From assembly GCA_002305765.1 (NCBI GenBank), contig DBQU01000015.1, positions 1-15,984 on the forward strand: a stretch of 15,984 nt of DNA. The letters are read 5' to 3'. Source of the stretch: Deltaproteobacteria bacterium UBA1386. GTDB lineage: Bacteria > Desulfobacterota > Syntrophorhabdia > Syntrophorhabdales > Syntrophorhabdaceae. Positions 1-8,600 of the stretch are shown piece by piece (within the stretch, counting starts at the first letter, position 1; every line of letters starts with the position of its first letter). A program made the translations under genes and the position numbers. The notes beneath the pieces were generated by a model, which searched no databases, was not told the origin of the DNA, and saw only the letters and a list, made by a program, of their open reading frames with translations.

Positions 1-20
1 ATTGCGACACAGTCTCTTCG

Positions 21-60
21 CCGGAATGACGGGGAGTGAGGCGGAAGGACGGGGAGTGAG
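21..60. repeat. Two-copy 20-bp tandem repeat
   Basis: Positions 21-40 and 41-60 are two adjacent 20-bp units that agree at 18 of 20 positions; the shared core GACGGGGAGTGAG is at 28-40 and 48-60. It lies in noncoding sequence at the window edge, so further copies to the left cannot be excluded. The function is unknown. It may be the remains of a dispersed intergenic repeat. Confidence 0.7.
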
Positions 61-150
61 TGATATGTGTAACTTTTTTGCTGCCGTCTGCGACTTATGG
101 AGAAAGATGGCGGGTGGGGAACCTGCGGATGGAGAGAAGAGTGAGGACGG

Positions 151-195
151 CTTGAACCGCTTGAGCCGTTCGAACCGCTTGAACGGTTTCAACAG
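151..195. repeat. Five-unit 9-bp minisatellite
   Basis: Five consecutive 9-bp units start at 151, 160, 169, 178 and 187 and are variants of CTTGAACCG. The fourth and fifth units are the most diverged. Because units contain both AACCG and CGGTT, the array can also fold (AACCG at about 174-178 with CGGTT at 184-188). The rest of 1-233 shows nothing else recognisable. An open frame runs through it, but with a TTG start, no ribosome binding site and no recognisable protein. Confidence 0.7.
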
Positions 196-233
196 AAAGA
201 TGGAGGCCAGGGGCCTTCGTTAGGATAACAGGG

Positions 234-962
234 ATGGAGACTGGATGCTCATTTGAGTCTACGGCGGGAACAATGGAGCGGGACGTTGCATGCCCGCCCG
301 AGATGGAACTTGCCCTGCCGGGTCAGCTTTGTTATAACAGACCTGTATGGGTACCTGCCGTGATCGATAATGCCGAACAGGACGAACGCGAAGCGTCGGA
401 CCTTGCGTACATCAGCCGTGTTCTCGCCGGTGATCGCAATGCCTTCGCCTTTCTCCTCAGGAAGTACAAGATGTACGTCCTCAAGATAGTCAGTCGCCAC
501 GTCCCCTACGAAGATGCCGAAGAGGTGGCGCACGACGCCTTCATTCGCGTCTACGAGTCCCTGGCAAAGTTCAGCGCGTCCGGGGGGTTCAGGCACTGGA
601 TAGCCGCCATAGCGACGCGGACCTGCTACGACTACTGGCGACGCGCGTACAGGTCGAAAGAGATCACCATGAGCTCCCTGGGTGACGCGCATCAGGAATG
701 GCTGGAGAAGGCCGCTGCCGATCCGTCGGGAGGCTCCATCGACGACATCGGCAGAGAGGTGGAGGCGCGGGAGATACTTGACTGGGCGCTGGCCAGGCTC
801 TCACCGGAGGACAGGATGGTGCTGGAGCTTGTCTACCTGGAAGGCCTGTCCGTCCGCGAGGTCGCCGACCTCCTCGGATGGAGCGCCGCGAATGTGAAGA
901 TACGTTCCTTCCGGTCACGGAGGAAGCTGCACAAGCTCCTCAAGGACGCCGGGGGGAAATGA
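234..962 (+). CDS. ECF-type RNA polymerase sigma factor
   Basis: This cytoplasmic protein should direct RNA polymerase to a small regulon. In the 242-residue frame, sigma region 2 spans about residues 55-140; it includes the DAEEVAHDAFIRVY segment and an aromatic-rich FRHWIAAIATRTCYDYWRR stretch. Region 4 spans about 180-237; LSPEDRMVLELVYLEGLSVREVADLLG is the helix-turn-helix and VKIRSFRSRRKL the recognition end. ECF factors are usually about 170-200 residues, so the first 42 residues look surplus. They match nothing, their third-position GC is about 22 of 42 codons against 30 of 42 in the next stretch, and a promoter-like site lies within them. The GTG at 360 (residue 43) is a credible alternative start, although neither start has a good ribosome binding site. 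The next gene starts 12 bp downstream and encodes a possible anti-sigma factor. Family assignment is firm; regulon and start are not. Confidence 0.9.
   Translation: METGCSFESTAGTMERDVACPPEMELALPGQLCYNRPVWVPAVIDNAEQDEREASDLAYISRVLAGDRNAFAFLLRKYKMYVLKIVSRHVPYEDAEEVAHDAFIRVYESLAKFSASGGFRHWIAAIATRTCYDYWRRAYRSKEITMSSLGDAHQEWLEKAAADPSGGSIDDIGREVEAREILDWALARLSPEDRMVLELVYLEGLSVREVADLLGWSAANVKIRSFRSRRKLHKLLKDAGGK
310..338 (+). promoter_or_regulatory. Possible sigma-70 promoter inside the 5' end of the sigma-factor frame
   Basis: TTGCCC at 310-315 and TATAAC at 333-338 are separated by 17 bp, a good housekeeping-type spacing. GGAACTT at 305-311, a sequence typical of ECF -35 elements, overlaps it, but no matching ECF -10 was found. 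Transcription would begin near 345, downstream of the ATG at 234. If the promoter is used, the sigma factor starts later, for instance at the GTG at 360. This is a pattern match only. Confidence 0.35.
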
Positions 963-974
963 AGGAGGCACGAA

Positions 975-1298
975 ATGGGATCCCCGAAAGATGAAAGAGA
1001 AAGGCTGGAGGCAGCCCTCGCGGCCGCGTACCGGAGCCGGGGCGTACCGGAGCCGGGCGAGGAATGGGAGTCACAGGTCATCAGGGGCGTGAGGAACCTG
1101 CCCGACCAGGTTGGGGGGGCTTCCTTGACGGACCTGTTCGGAAGTCTCTTCTGGCGGGTCTGCCCCGTGGCATGCGCCATCATCATCTTCCTTGCGGTGG
1201 CGGTGTTCCGCTACGACGCGGCCCCAAAGCAGGACCTGGTGCAGATGATGACGGACGACACCGTCGAAACGGTCCTTCTGGACCCATACAACGGTTGA
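975..1298 (+). CDS. Small single-pass membrane protein, candidate anti-sigma factor
   Basis: The 107-residue protein has a charged N-terminal half (residues 1-57), one hydrophobic segment (about 59-78, rich in Ile, Ala and Val) and a short acidic tail ending DPYNG. The likely topology is cytoplasmic N-terminus and periplasmic C-terminus. No zinc-finger (HXXXCXXC) anti-sigma motif is present. Size, topology and position right after an ECF sigma gene and before a Spy-like gene resemble CnrY-type anti-sigma factors, whose short N-terminus holds the sigma factor at the membrane. A strong ribosome binding site (AAGGAGG) precedes the ATG by a few bases. The role is inferred from context; sequence similarity to CnrY was not established. 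Confidence 0.75.
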   Translation: MGSPKDERERLEAALAAAYRSRGVPEPGEEWESQVIRGVRNLPDQVGGASLTDLFGSLFWRVCPVACAIIIFLAVAVFRYDAAPKQDLVQMMTDDTVETVLLDPYNG

Positions 1299-1311
1299 CG
1301 GGAGGATTGAT

Positions 1312-1971
1312 ATGAACAAGGTAAAGATCGTTATCACCGTCGCGCTGATCCTCCTGGTGGGGATCTTCGCCGGCGCGCTGGGAACCCGGATATACCTGGG
1401 ACATGAGCTGGAAGGATCTCACTCGACACGGACGCGGACCCCTGAAGAGAGAGTGAAGAAGATCGTGAAGAGGCTCGTCGATGATCTTCGTTTGGACGCC
1501 GCTCAGGCTGCCGAGGTGGAGAAGCTGGTCACGAAGATGGAGGCACGTGCGACGGACCTCAGGGTGTCTTATGAACCGGAGCTCAGGAGGATCTACGAGG
1601 AAAGCTTTCAGCGTATCAATGAAAAGCTCACCGACGAACAAAAGAAGAAACTGCGGGCAAGACAGGAGAAATTCTCCCAACGGTACAACGCTCACTATTT
1701 CCGCTCCCTGCGCATGGCCCAGAAGGCAATTCCCGATGCGGCGGAACTGAAGGACCGGCTTGGCCTCGATACCGCTCAGAGCGCGCGGGTGGCCACTATC
1801 CTTGCGGACCAGAAGAACAGGCAGGATTTCATAATCGACAGGCATGAGAAGGCGGAGAACCCCGACCTCTTTGCCGTCAACTCGGAACTTGAAAAGGTGC
1901 GACGCTCCGTAAGGGAACAACTCGCCGACGCACTGACCCCGGAACAACTCGCCCGCTACGGAGAGAAATGA
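1312..1971 (+). CDS. Membrane-anchored periplasmic Spy/CpxP-like protein, possible sensor
   Basis: The 219-residue protein starts with a hydrophobic segment (about residues 5-28), an uncleaved anchor or signal peptide. The rest is almost wholly helical and charged. Two LTxxQ-type motifs, LTDEQ at 106-110 and LTPEQ at 208-212, mark the Spy/CpxP/CnrX/ZraP superfamily; members chaperone periplasmic proteins or sense metals and envelope stress. Two motifs suggest a duplicated helical hairpin. Histidines at 31, 37, 128 and 178 could bind metal, but no full CnrX-type site was recognised. There is no cysteine. The ribosome binding site is GGGAGGA, 13 bp after the previous stop, so it is co-transcribed with the sigma gene and may relay a periplasmic signal to the anti-sigma candidate. 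Its stop lies 9 bp from the end of the convergent SulP gene. Confidence 0.82.
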   Translation: MNKVKIVITVALILLVGIFAGALGTRIYLGHELEGSHSTRTRTPEERVKKIVKRLVDDLRLDAAQAAEVEKLVTKMEARATDLRVSYEPELRRIYEESFQRINEKLTDEQKKKLRARQEKFSQRYNAHYFRSLRMAQKAIPDAAELKDRLGLDTAQSARVATILADQKNRQDFIIDRHEKAENPDLFAVNSELEKVRRSVREQLADALTPEQLARYGEK

Positions 1972-1980
1972 TGAGGGCGT

Positions 1981-4221
1981 CTAATCCAGCAGGGCCTTGA
2001 GGGACCTGTTCGTGTAGATCAGCCTCTCTCCCAGGCGCCGGACTATGAACCTGTGGAAGGCGGCAGCGATATCGGGGTCCTGTCGTTCCATCCTTTCCAT
2101 CGCTTCGGCACTGAGCCTGTAGAAAACACTCTCCGTTTCAGTCACGACAGACGCGGTTGAAGGCTCTCTGAGATAGAGCCCCAGTTCCCCTATGACGGTG
2201 CCGGGCTCAAGGGTCCTCAAGCGGACGCTCTGACCGGATTCATTCTCCAGATCGACCGTCGCCCTTCCGGACTCAAGATAGTACAGGGAATGCGGCGGGT
2301 CGTTCTGCCGGATGAGATAGAAACCCCGTGGCGCCTCCCGCCGTTCGAGATAGTCCATGAAATGGGCGATCCCCGCGGAATCAGCAGGAAGGAACCCTCG
2401 GATCTCTTCCTCGAGGCGATGGGCTTCCCCACCGGGGAGCATCTTCTCGTCGACGAGGACCTCGTCCTCGCACCACTCCACGGCCCGGTCGAGATCGGCG
2501 AAGATACGGAAGTTCCGGCTGTCTTCAAGATCGAAACCTCCCCTTCCGAGAGACTTCAAGGCCTCCTCGGGGACCTGCGCGAATATGAGCTGGTAACCGC
2601 GCGAGCGTGCCTGTTCCTTCATCTTCACGAAGCTGTTCACCGCCGATGAATCCACTCCGCTCACGAGGCGAAGATCGAGCACCACGAAACGCAGGGCTAC
2701 AAGCGACCGGTCGTTCGCCCTCACCCGGATCTCTTCGTAGAGGTCGTTGGCGGTGCCGAAGAAGATGAAGCCGTGCAGTTTCAGGATATGCAGGGCCTCC
2801 CCCTTCTCCGACAGGACCCGCTGCTGGCTGGGAGCGCGGTCCACGTTGCTGTGGAAATTGACCCCCGACAGCCTGTGCTTGATGACGCTCACATGGCTGT
2901 ACTTGACGACGAAGATGACGATGGCCACGAGCATGCCGACCCCGACGCCCTGCAGGAACCCGAACATCCCGATAACCGTCAGGATAAGCCATATGAGGAC
3001 GCAATCGACCCTGGGAAGCCTGAACCACGCGTCATATAACCATTCGCGCAGGAATGCGACTCCCAGGAAAAGAAGGACGCCTCCCATCACCGGCCGGGGA
3101 AGATATGACAGAAGCGAGCTCCCGAAGAATACGGCGGCCCCGCACAGAACTGCCGAGGACAACCCCACCATGCGGCTCTTCGCCCCCATCGAATAGCTCA
3201 GCGCCGAGTGGCTCAGGGAGTGAAAACCGACGGGACTCCCGCCGAACCCGGCTATCAAATTGGCAAGTCCTGTCGCCCGAAGCTCCCTGTTGAGGTCGAT
3301 CTCTTCCCTGACGATCACTTCGAGACCGCTCGCGTTGAGGAGGAGGGAGAGGGAGCTCAGGATAAGGACCGTGAGGACCCTTCCCGTCTGTGACGCGACA
3401 AGCCCCCAGTCTATCCCCGCAAGCGAGGAAAGGGACAGCGCCGCGCCGGACCCTCCGCCCTCGATGGACGCGATCAGCCAGCCCTGGGAGCGGGCGTCAC
3501 CGAGGGACATACCCGTCACGGGCAACGCGATGTAGAAGAGGGCGAAGGAAAGGACAAGCCAGACCGGCATGACAAGATAGTGGTTCCGCCAGCGCAGGAC
3601 CAGGATAAGGACCAGGGCGAAGACAAGGCCGGGAAGCCATTTGACCAGTACCTCCGGGCTTGCGAGGTACGTGATGTTCGCCACGGTGAGCGCGCTGCCG
3701 GTCATGACCCCGAAGGCCCCCTTGACCATGAGCAGCCCCGTACCGGCGAGGAACCCCCCTATGACCGGATACGGGACAAAGCGTATGAGGTTGCCGGCCT
3801 TGAAGTTCCCCAGCAGGAGAAAGAAGATGCCCGTTGCGCACCCGGTGACGGCGATCGCCGCCACGACGGTGACGAAGGCGCCCTCCACGCAGATCCGCCC
3901 CGGCACTTCTGCCGCGATCGCCGCCGCCATGAGGGCGATGACCGCTGCCGGGATCTCGTGAGGACGGGCCACCGTACCGGCATAGGAACTCGTGAGGACC
4001 GTCACGGCGCCAAGGACGAAGGCCCCGAAAAGGATCAGTTTGACACCCGTGGAAACATAACCGGAGAGCGGACCGGAGAATATGAGCGCCGAGAAGGCGC
4101 ACCCCATGGCTATCGTGAGGACGCCTGAGATAAACCCGGCGGTAAGGACCGTCAGGTACCGGCCGGTCTGCCGCGGCATCGTCACCCCGGCCGTGGCCGA
4201 ACTGCCCACATTGCGTGCCAT
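1981..4221 (-). CDS. SulP-family anion transporter with STAS and cyclic-nucleotide-binding-like domains
   Basis: This inner-membrane protein should carry sulfate, bicarbonate or a similar anion. Residues about 20-445 form the multi-pass SulP core, with typical RFVPYPVIGGFLAGTG (147-162) and GGSPVGFHSLSHSAL (327-341) segments. A STAS domain follows at about 470-580; its DSSAV (524-528) aligns with the phospho-acceptor loop of SpoIIAA-type proteins, S526 being the equivalent serine. A cyclic-nucleotide-binding-like domain occupies about 610-735. In its phosphate-binding cassette (GELGLYLREPSTASV, 678-692) the usual arginine appears replaced by S688, so ligand binding is doubtful. The ATG at 4221 sits almost on the predicted transcription start; ATG at 4179 (residue 15), preceded by GGGGTGA, may be the real start. 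It lies 44 bp downstream of the glycosyltransferase gene, but has its own promoter. The transported ion cannot be read from sequence. Confidence 0.93.
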   Translation of the reverse strand: MARNVGSSATAGVTMPRQTGRYLTVLTAGFISGVLTIAMGCAFSALIFSGPLSGYVSTGVKLILFGAFVLGAVTVLTSSYAGTVARPHEIPAAVIALMAAAIAAEVPGRICVEGAFVTVVAAIAVTGCATGIFFLLLGNFKAGNLIRFVPYPVIGGFLAGTGLLMVKGAFGVMTGSALTVANITYLASPEVLVKWLPGLVFALVLILVLRWRNHYLVMPVWLVLSFALFYIALPVTGMSLGDARSQGWLIASIEGGGSGAALSLSSLAGIDWGLVASQTGRVLTVLILSSLSLLLNASGLEVIVREEIDLNRELRATGLANLIAGFGGSPVGFHSLSHSALSYSMGAKSRMVGLSSAVLCGAAVFFGSSLLSYLPRPVMGGVLLFLGVAFLREWLYDAWFRLPRVDCVLIWLILTVIGMFGFLQGVGVGMLVAIVIFVVKYSHVSVIKHRLSGVNFHSNVDRAPSQQRVLSEKGEALHILKLHGFIFFGTANDLYEEIRVRANDRSLVALRFVVLDLRLVSGVDSSAVNSFVKMKEQARSRGYQLIFAQVPEEALKSLGRGGFDLEDSRNFRIFADLDRAVEWCEDEVLVDEKMLPGGEAHRLEEEIRGFLPADSAGIAHFMDYLERREAPRGFYLIRQNDPPHSLYYLESGRATVDLENESGQSVRLRTLEPGTVIGELGLYLREPSTASVVTETESVFYRLSAEAMERMERQDPDIAAAFHRFIVRRLGERLIYTNRSLKALLD

Positions 4222-4229
4222 ATCTTCGT

Positions 4230-4258
4230 AACATACAGGGGCAGCGGCATATTGTCAA
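4230..4258 (-). promoter_or_regulatory. Sigma-70 promoter of the SulP gene
   Basis: Read on the minus strand, TTGACA (4253-4258) is followed after 17 bp by TATGTT (4230-4235). The -35 is perfect and the -10 matches four of six consensus bases. Transcription would begin around 4223, only about two bases before the ATG at 4221. This gives either a leaderless message or a 44-base leader to the ATG at 4179. The SulP gene can therefore be expressed apart from the genes upstream. Confidence 0.65.
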
Positions 4259-4265
4259 TCACGAG

Positions 4266-5624
4266 TCACTCCCTGCCGAGCATCTTCAGGTTGTTGCGGG
4301 CGTATTCGAAGGTCGGGTCGATCTCAAGAGCGCGTTGGTAGGCGCTGCGTGCCTCTTCCTTCCGGCCCTCCAGGTAATAGGCGTAGCCCAGGTTGTTGAA
4401 GGCCCGGGGGTTCTGCGGCGATTTCACGACCGTGTCCTCCCACAGGGCGATCTCGCTGCAGTACGCGCGGTTGCGGGCGACGGTGTAGCAACCGAGCACG
4501 ATGGCAAGGCACAGGGCAAGGACCGCGAAGGCGCGCACTCCTCCCCTCAGGCGAAATACGAGCCAGGTCATCGCGACCGACACCGCAAGAAAGATCCCCC
4601 AACCCGCCTGGTAGAAGTGGCGGTCGCTGACGCTGTCGATGCGCGGTACGAGGAGGTTGACGACCATGGTGTGGAGAAAGAACCAGCCTATCCCGAAGGA
4701 GAGCCAGGATATTCTCCTCCATAACCCTGCCAGACCGATCGCCGCAAGGGACAGAAGAGCGATGGACTGCGGGATAAGCCGGCCGGCGCCGGACATCGAG
4801 CCCGGATCCATGTTCAGCCGTCCCGGCAGGATGAGGTGCGAAAGGAGCTCGCCCACTCCCGTGATCTGGCCGAGAAGGTTTTCCTGAAACCCCCTCAGGT
4901 CGAGGCTGTAGAGGAGAAAGATCCGATAACGCGGGTGCCCGAGAACCGCCCCCACCAGACAGGCGAAGACCGTCCAGTGTACTGACTGGCTCCGCAGGGC
5001 CGCCCTGACGCCTCTGCCCTCCCCTGCCGAGGCCTCCCAGAGAGCGAGGGCAAGAGGCAGGGTGATCCCCGTCTCCTTCGTCGCGACGGCAAAAAGGAAC
5101 ATCAGGGGCGACAGCACGTAAAGCAGGACCGCCTTCCTCTCGCGGCTGCCCTTCACGTAGAGGGCGAGGCTTGCCAGGTAGAACATGGTCATGAGCGAGG
5201 CGCTGCGCCCCGTTATGTACGTCACCGCTTCCGTCCCGATGGGATGGAGCCCGAAGAGAAGGGCCGCGAGAGAGGCCGCCGGGTGAATGGCCCATTCGGG
5301 GACCGTCCCCGGTCTGCCCCTCAAGAAACCGATCGTCAGGTTGAAGACGAGGAATACGTTGACGAGATGCACGGCAAGGTTGAAGGCGTGGAAGCCGAAG
5401 ACATCCGTCCGCGAGGCCTGGCACAGGGCGTAGGTGAACTTGAGCAGGGGGCGTATCCCGTGGAAACAGTCCTGCCAGAAGGCAGACCACGACTGGACCG
5501 AGGGGTTGAAGACGATGACGTTGTAGTCATCGAGCTGGAACACCCCGGGGAAGGAGTTGAGATAGGCGATGAGGACCGCGGCAAGCGGGGCGATCACATA
5601 TCCCGCTCGGTTCCATCCCATCAC
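4266..5624 (-). CDS. TMTC-like membrane glycosyltransferase with C-terminal TPR
   Basis: The 452-residue protein is multi-pass, with hydrophobic segments from about residue 8 to 385. Near the N-terminus FQLDDY (29-34) carries the acidic pair expected in the first periplasmic loop of GT-C transferases. GLHPIGTEAVTYITGR (125-140) and ATKETGITLP (181-190) match conserved blocks of the TMTC/DUF1736 family, known in animals as O-mannosyltransferases. One to two TPR units close the protein (about 404-440, NPRAFNNLGYAYYLEGRKEEA). It should move a sugar from a lipid donor onto an acceptor on the outer face of the inner membrane. The GTG at 5624 or the adjacent ATG at 5621 overlaps the stop of the giant exported protein, implying translational coupling and suggesting that this protein is the acceptor. 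Donor, acceptor and activity are inferred. Confidence 0.85.
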   Translation of the reverse strand: MMGWNRAGYVIAPLAAVLIAYLNSFPGVFQLDDYNVIVFNPSVQSWSAFWQDCFHGIRPLLKFTYALCQASRTDVFGFHAFNLAVHLVNVFLVFNLTIGFLRGRPGTVPEWAIHPAASLAALLFGLHPIGTEAVTYITGRSASLMTMFYLASLALYVKGSRERKAVLLYVLSPLMFLFAVATKETGITLPLALALWEASAGEGRGVRAALRSQSVHWTVFACLVGAVLGHPRYRIFLLYSLDLRGFQENLLGQITGVGELLSHLILPGRLNMDPGSMSGAGRLIPQSIALLSLAAIGLAGLWRRISWLSFGIGWFFLHTMVVNLLVPRIDSVSDRHFYQAGWGIFLAVSVAMTWLVFRLRGGVRAFAVLALCLAIVLGCYTVARNRAYCSEIALWEDTVVKSPQNPRAFNNLGYAYYLEGRKEEARSAYQRALEIDPTFEYARNNLKMLGRE

Positions 5625-8600
5625 CGCACCCGGCTCACCGTGTAGGTCCTGCTTTCTCCGCCGTCGTTGCCACGCACGGTGCAGCTGAACTGGTTGCCGT
5701 TCGCCGACATGACGGCGTCGAAGGTGCCTGAAGGTTTCGTGTCACCCGCTTCGCGGAAGGTCCCCTTCGCCCTGTTGCCCGTGATGGTCCCTTCGAGAGG
5801 GCCGCCGAGGGTTTCCGTCTTGCGCGCCCCCGAGGACGTCGTGTACGGAACCGCGACGGAGAAGGTGCCGGTCATGCGGCCGCCGCTCGCGGTGAGGTTG
5901 AAACTGACCACCTCGCCCTCCGGTCCGGCGCCACTCTTCCAGGAACCCGTCCAGGAACCCGCCGCCGGGCTCGTGCTTGTTGCCGTCGGCACCGTCGGCT
6001 TCGCGGCGAGGCTCGCCTCGAGCTTCCGGATGTGGGCCTCAAGCTGCGGGTCAGGAACATACCTCAGACTCTCCCGGTACTTCGCGATGGCCTCGCGTAG
6101 CCTGTTCTGCCCCTGAAGAGCGGCACCCTCGTCACGCAGCGTTTTGGCACGGGCCTGAAGTGCCTGTTGGTCGTTCTGCTTCTTGAGCTGCGCCTCCATC
6201 TGGGCCACATGCTGTTCCAGAGCCTTGTCGGGCACATGGCGCAGGCTCTCCCGGTACTTCGCGATGGCCTCGGCATAGCGCTTCTGGCTCTGGAGCTGCG
6301 CCCCCTCGGCACGGAGCTGGTTCGCACGGGCCGCGTTCGCCTGGGCGTCGGCCTGCTTCTTCACCTCTCCCTCAAGCTGGCGGATGTAGGCCTCAAGCTG
6401 CGCGTCGGGATTGCACCTCAAGCTCTCGCGGTACTTCGCTATCGCGTCGGCATACCTCTTTTGCTGCACAAAGGCGTCACCCTGCTGTCTCACGGCGAGG
6501 CAGGCCTGTTTCGCCGCCGCCTGCTTCTTGAGCGACTCCTCGAGTTGACGGACATAGGCGACGCGCTGGCTGTTCCCCGGCGCGCAGGCAACGTTCTCCT
6601 TGAACTTCGCCAGTGCCTCGGCGTGTTTTCCCGCGTTGTACAACACCTGGCCCTCGGTCCACTTCGCCTCGCACCTTCGCTGGTCCTCTTCCTTCTTCGC
6701 GTTGGCCCTCTGCAGTTCGCCGAGCTTCCACTTCAGCCTGTTCCAGTGGATCTCCATGTCGCCGTTGCGGGGACGTATCTTGAGCCCCTCTTCGGCGGAG
6801 GCGATACCCTTCTTGATCGTTGCCTCGTCAAGGGGGCTCGCGGTGGTCGCAAGGCCCGCCACGTAGGCGTAGAGCTCCTTGAAGCGCTTGTCCTTGCCGG
6901 CCGCATCCTCCCGGAGCTTCGCGTATTTCGCGTAGTCCGGGTCTTTCGTGTCGCCGTTCTGACTCATGGCCTTCAGCCCCTGGTCGTACTGCGCGACAGC
7001 CGTCTGAAAATCATAGGTGCGGTAATACTGGTCGCCATTGTTGAAGAAGGTTCGCGCGTAGGTTTTCGCGTTCATTTCCTTCTGTTTCTTCTCCATCGCC
7101 GCGGCCAGCTCGTTCACCTGGGCACGCCTCGCGTCGCCTTCCTTGAACTGTGCCGCCTTGTTCCTGAGCTCCTTCGCCACCGCCCCGAGCCCGTTCGCGT
7201 CCGCCGGCTGGCCCTTGGCGAAATTCGCCTTCGCCGCCTCGTAATACTGCATGGACTCCTTCTTCCTCGCGAGGTTGAAGTTCGTCGTCTGCAGAGCTGC
7301 CTCGTAGTGTTTCTTATCCGCGGGAGTGAGTTCCTGGGTCAGGACCTGCTTTATGTGGGCCTCCGCCTTCTCCCACTCCTCGGCCTTGAAGAGCCTCGTC
7401 CACTCGGCGTTGCTCTTCTGGGAGAAATCGTTGTACCAGGCGACGCCCTTGTTGAAATCCGCCGTCACCCTCGCCCACAGGGGGTTCGTTGAGGCCTGCC
7501 CGCCCGACTGGCCCCGCAGGATGTCCTGCATCTCGAGCATGGCCTTCTGCGCCGACCACACCTTCTTCTGCGCGATGAAAGCGTCGAACTCCTTCGCCTT
7601 TGCCTCGACGCGCGGCCAGACGAAGGCGTATTTCTTTGCCTCCTCCAGTTTCTTCTTCGCGTCGGCGTCGGCGGGGTTGAGCTTTACGGCCTGTTCCAGA
7701 CGCTTCACCGCCTCTGTCAGGTTCGCCTTGTTAACGGCATCCGATCCCATCTTCTTGAGTTCCTGAGAGAACTGGTTGAGTACGGGCTGGGCGAGCTTCG
7801 GGTCCACCTGCGCCGCCCCCTCGGCCGCCGCTATGGCCTCGTCGTACTTCTTCTGCGACCACAGCTGCCTGGCGGTATCGAGCTTCTTCTTCGCCTCATC
7901 CTTCTTCTTCCCCGTCGAGATGTCCGACTGCGAGATCGTGACACTGAGCGACCCCGTCCCGCTGCCGAGATCGGCACCGTCGGCGCTTTTCACCGCGCAG
8001 GTCATCGTGTAGGAGCCTGTCCTGCTGCAGGTCACGCCCGTATCCTTCGATGAGGGAGCGGAAATGCTGCACCCTTCAGGCGCGACAGTCCACTTGTAGC
8101 GCAGCTGCTGGGCGGTGGCGGGGGTCACGGAAACGGCAAACTCAACCCGCTGGTGTTCCGCTATCTGGCGGTCCGCCGGAACAAGCCCGACGCCCTCTTT
8201 CCAGATCATCGGCGGCGGTCCCGCTATCTTCGGGCCCGTCACGGTGACGGTCGGTTTCTTCGCGGTCACGGTGATCTTTTCGAGTCCTATCTCCTCGCCG
8301 CCGTCCCTCGCCTTCGCGTGGACGGTAACGGTCACCGGCTTGTCGTCCTTCGGTTTGTACGTGTAAGTCTTCTGGTCCGAGGTTGCAGGGCCGGCGTTCT
8401 GCGCGTTGCCCGCTATCTCCCACCAGTAGGAGACCGTCTGCGCGTCGAGCTTCGGCTCCTCCGTGAGGGTGATCTTCACCTCCTGGCCGACCAGGGGGTC
8501 CTGCGGCGCGGCCTTGAGGGTGATCTTCGGCTTCACCACCTCAATCATGATCTGCGCCGACTCTCCGACGGTCATCTTGCTGCCGCCCACCTGGCGCAGC

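Noticed and set aside
151..195. Possible CRISPR array
   Set aside because: Units are 9 bp and contiguous, without spacers, so it is a minisatellite.
2..223. 73-codon frame at the window start
   Set aside because: TTG start, no ribosome binding site, passes through two tandem repeats, and the protein resembles nothing. It could be part of something extending left, but there is no support here.
1972..1980. Bidirectional terminator between the Spy-like and SulP genes
   Set aside because: The 9-bp gap is too short and no hairpin with a T-tract is seen across the junction.
6167..7492. 441-codon open frame on the plus strand inside the giant gene
   Set aside because: It is a low-complexity Leu/Arg/Val-rich antisense shadow of the TPR region, with no recognisable domain.
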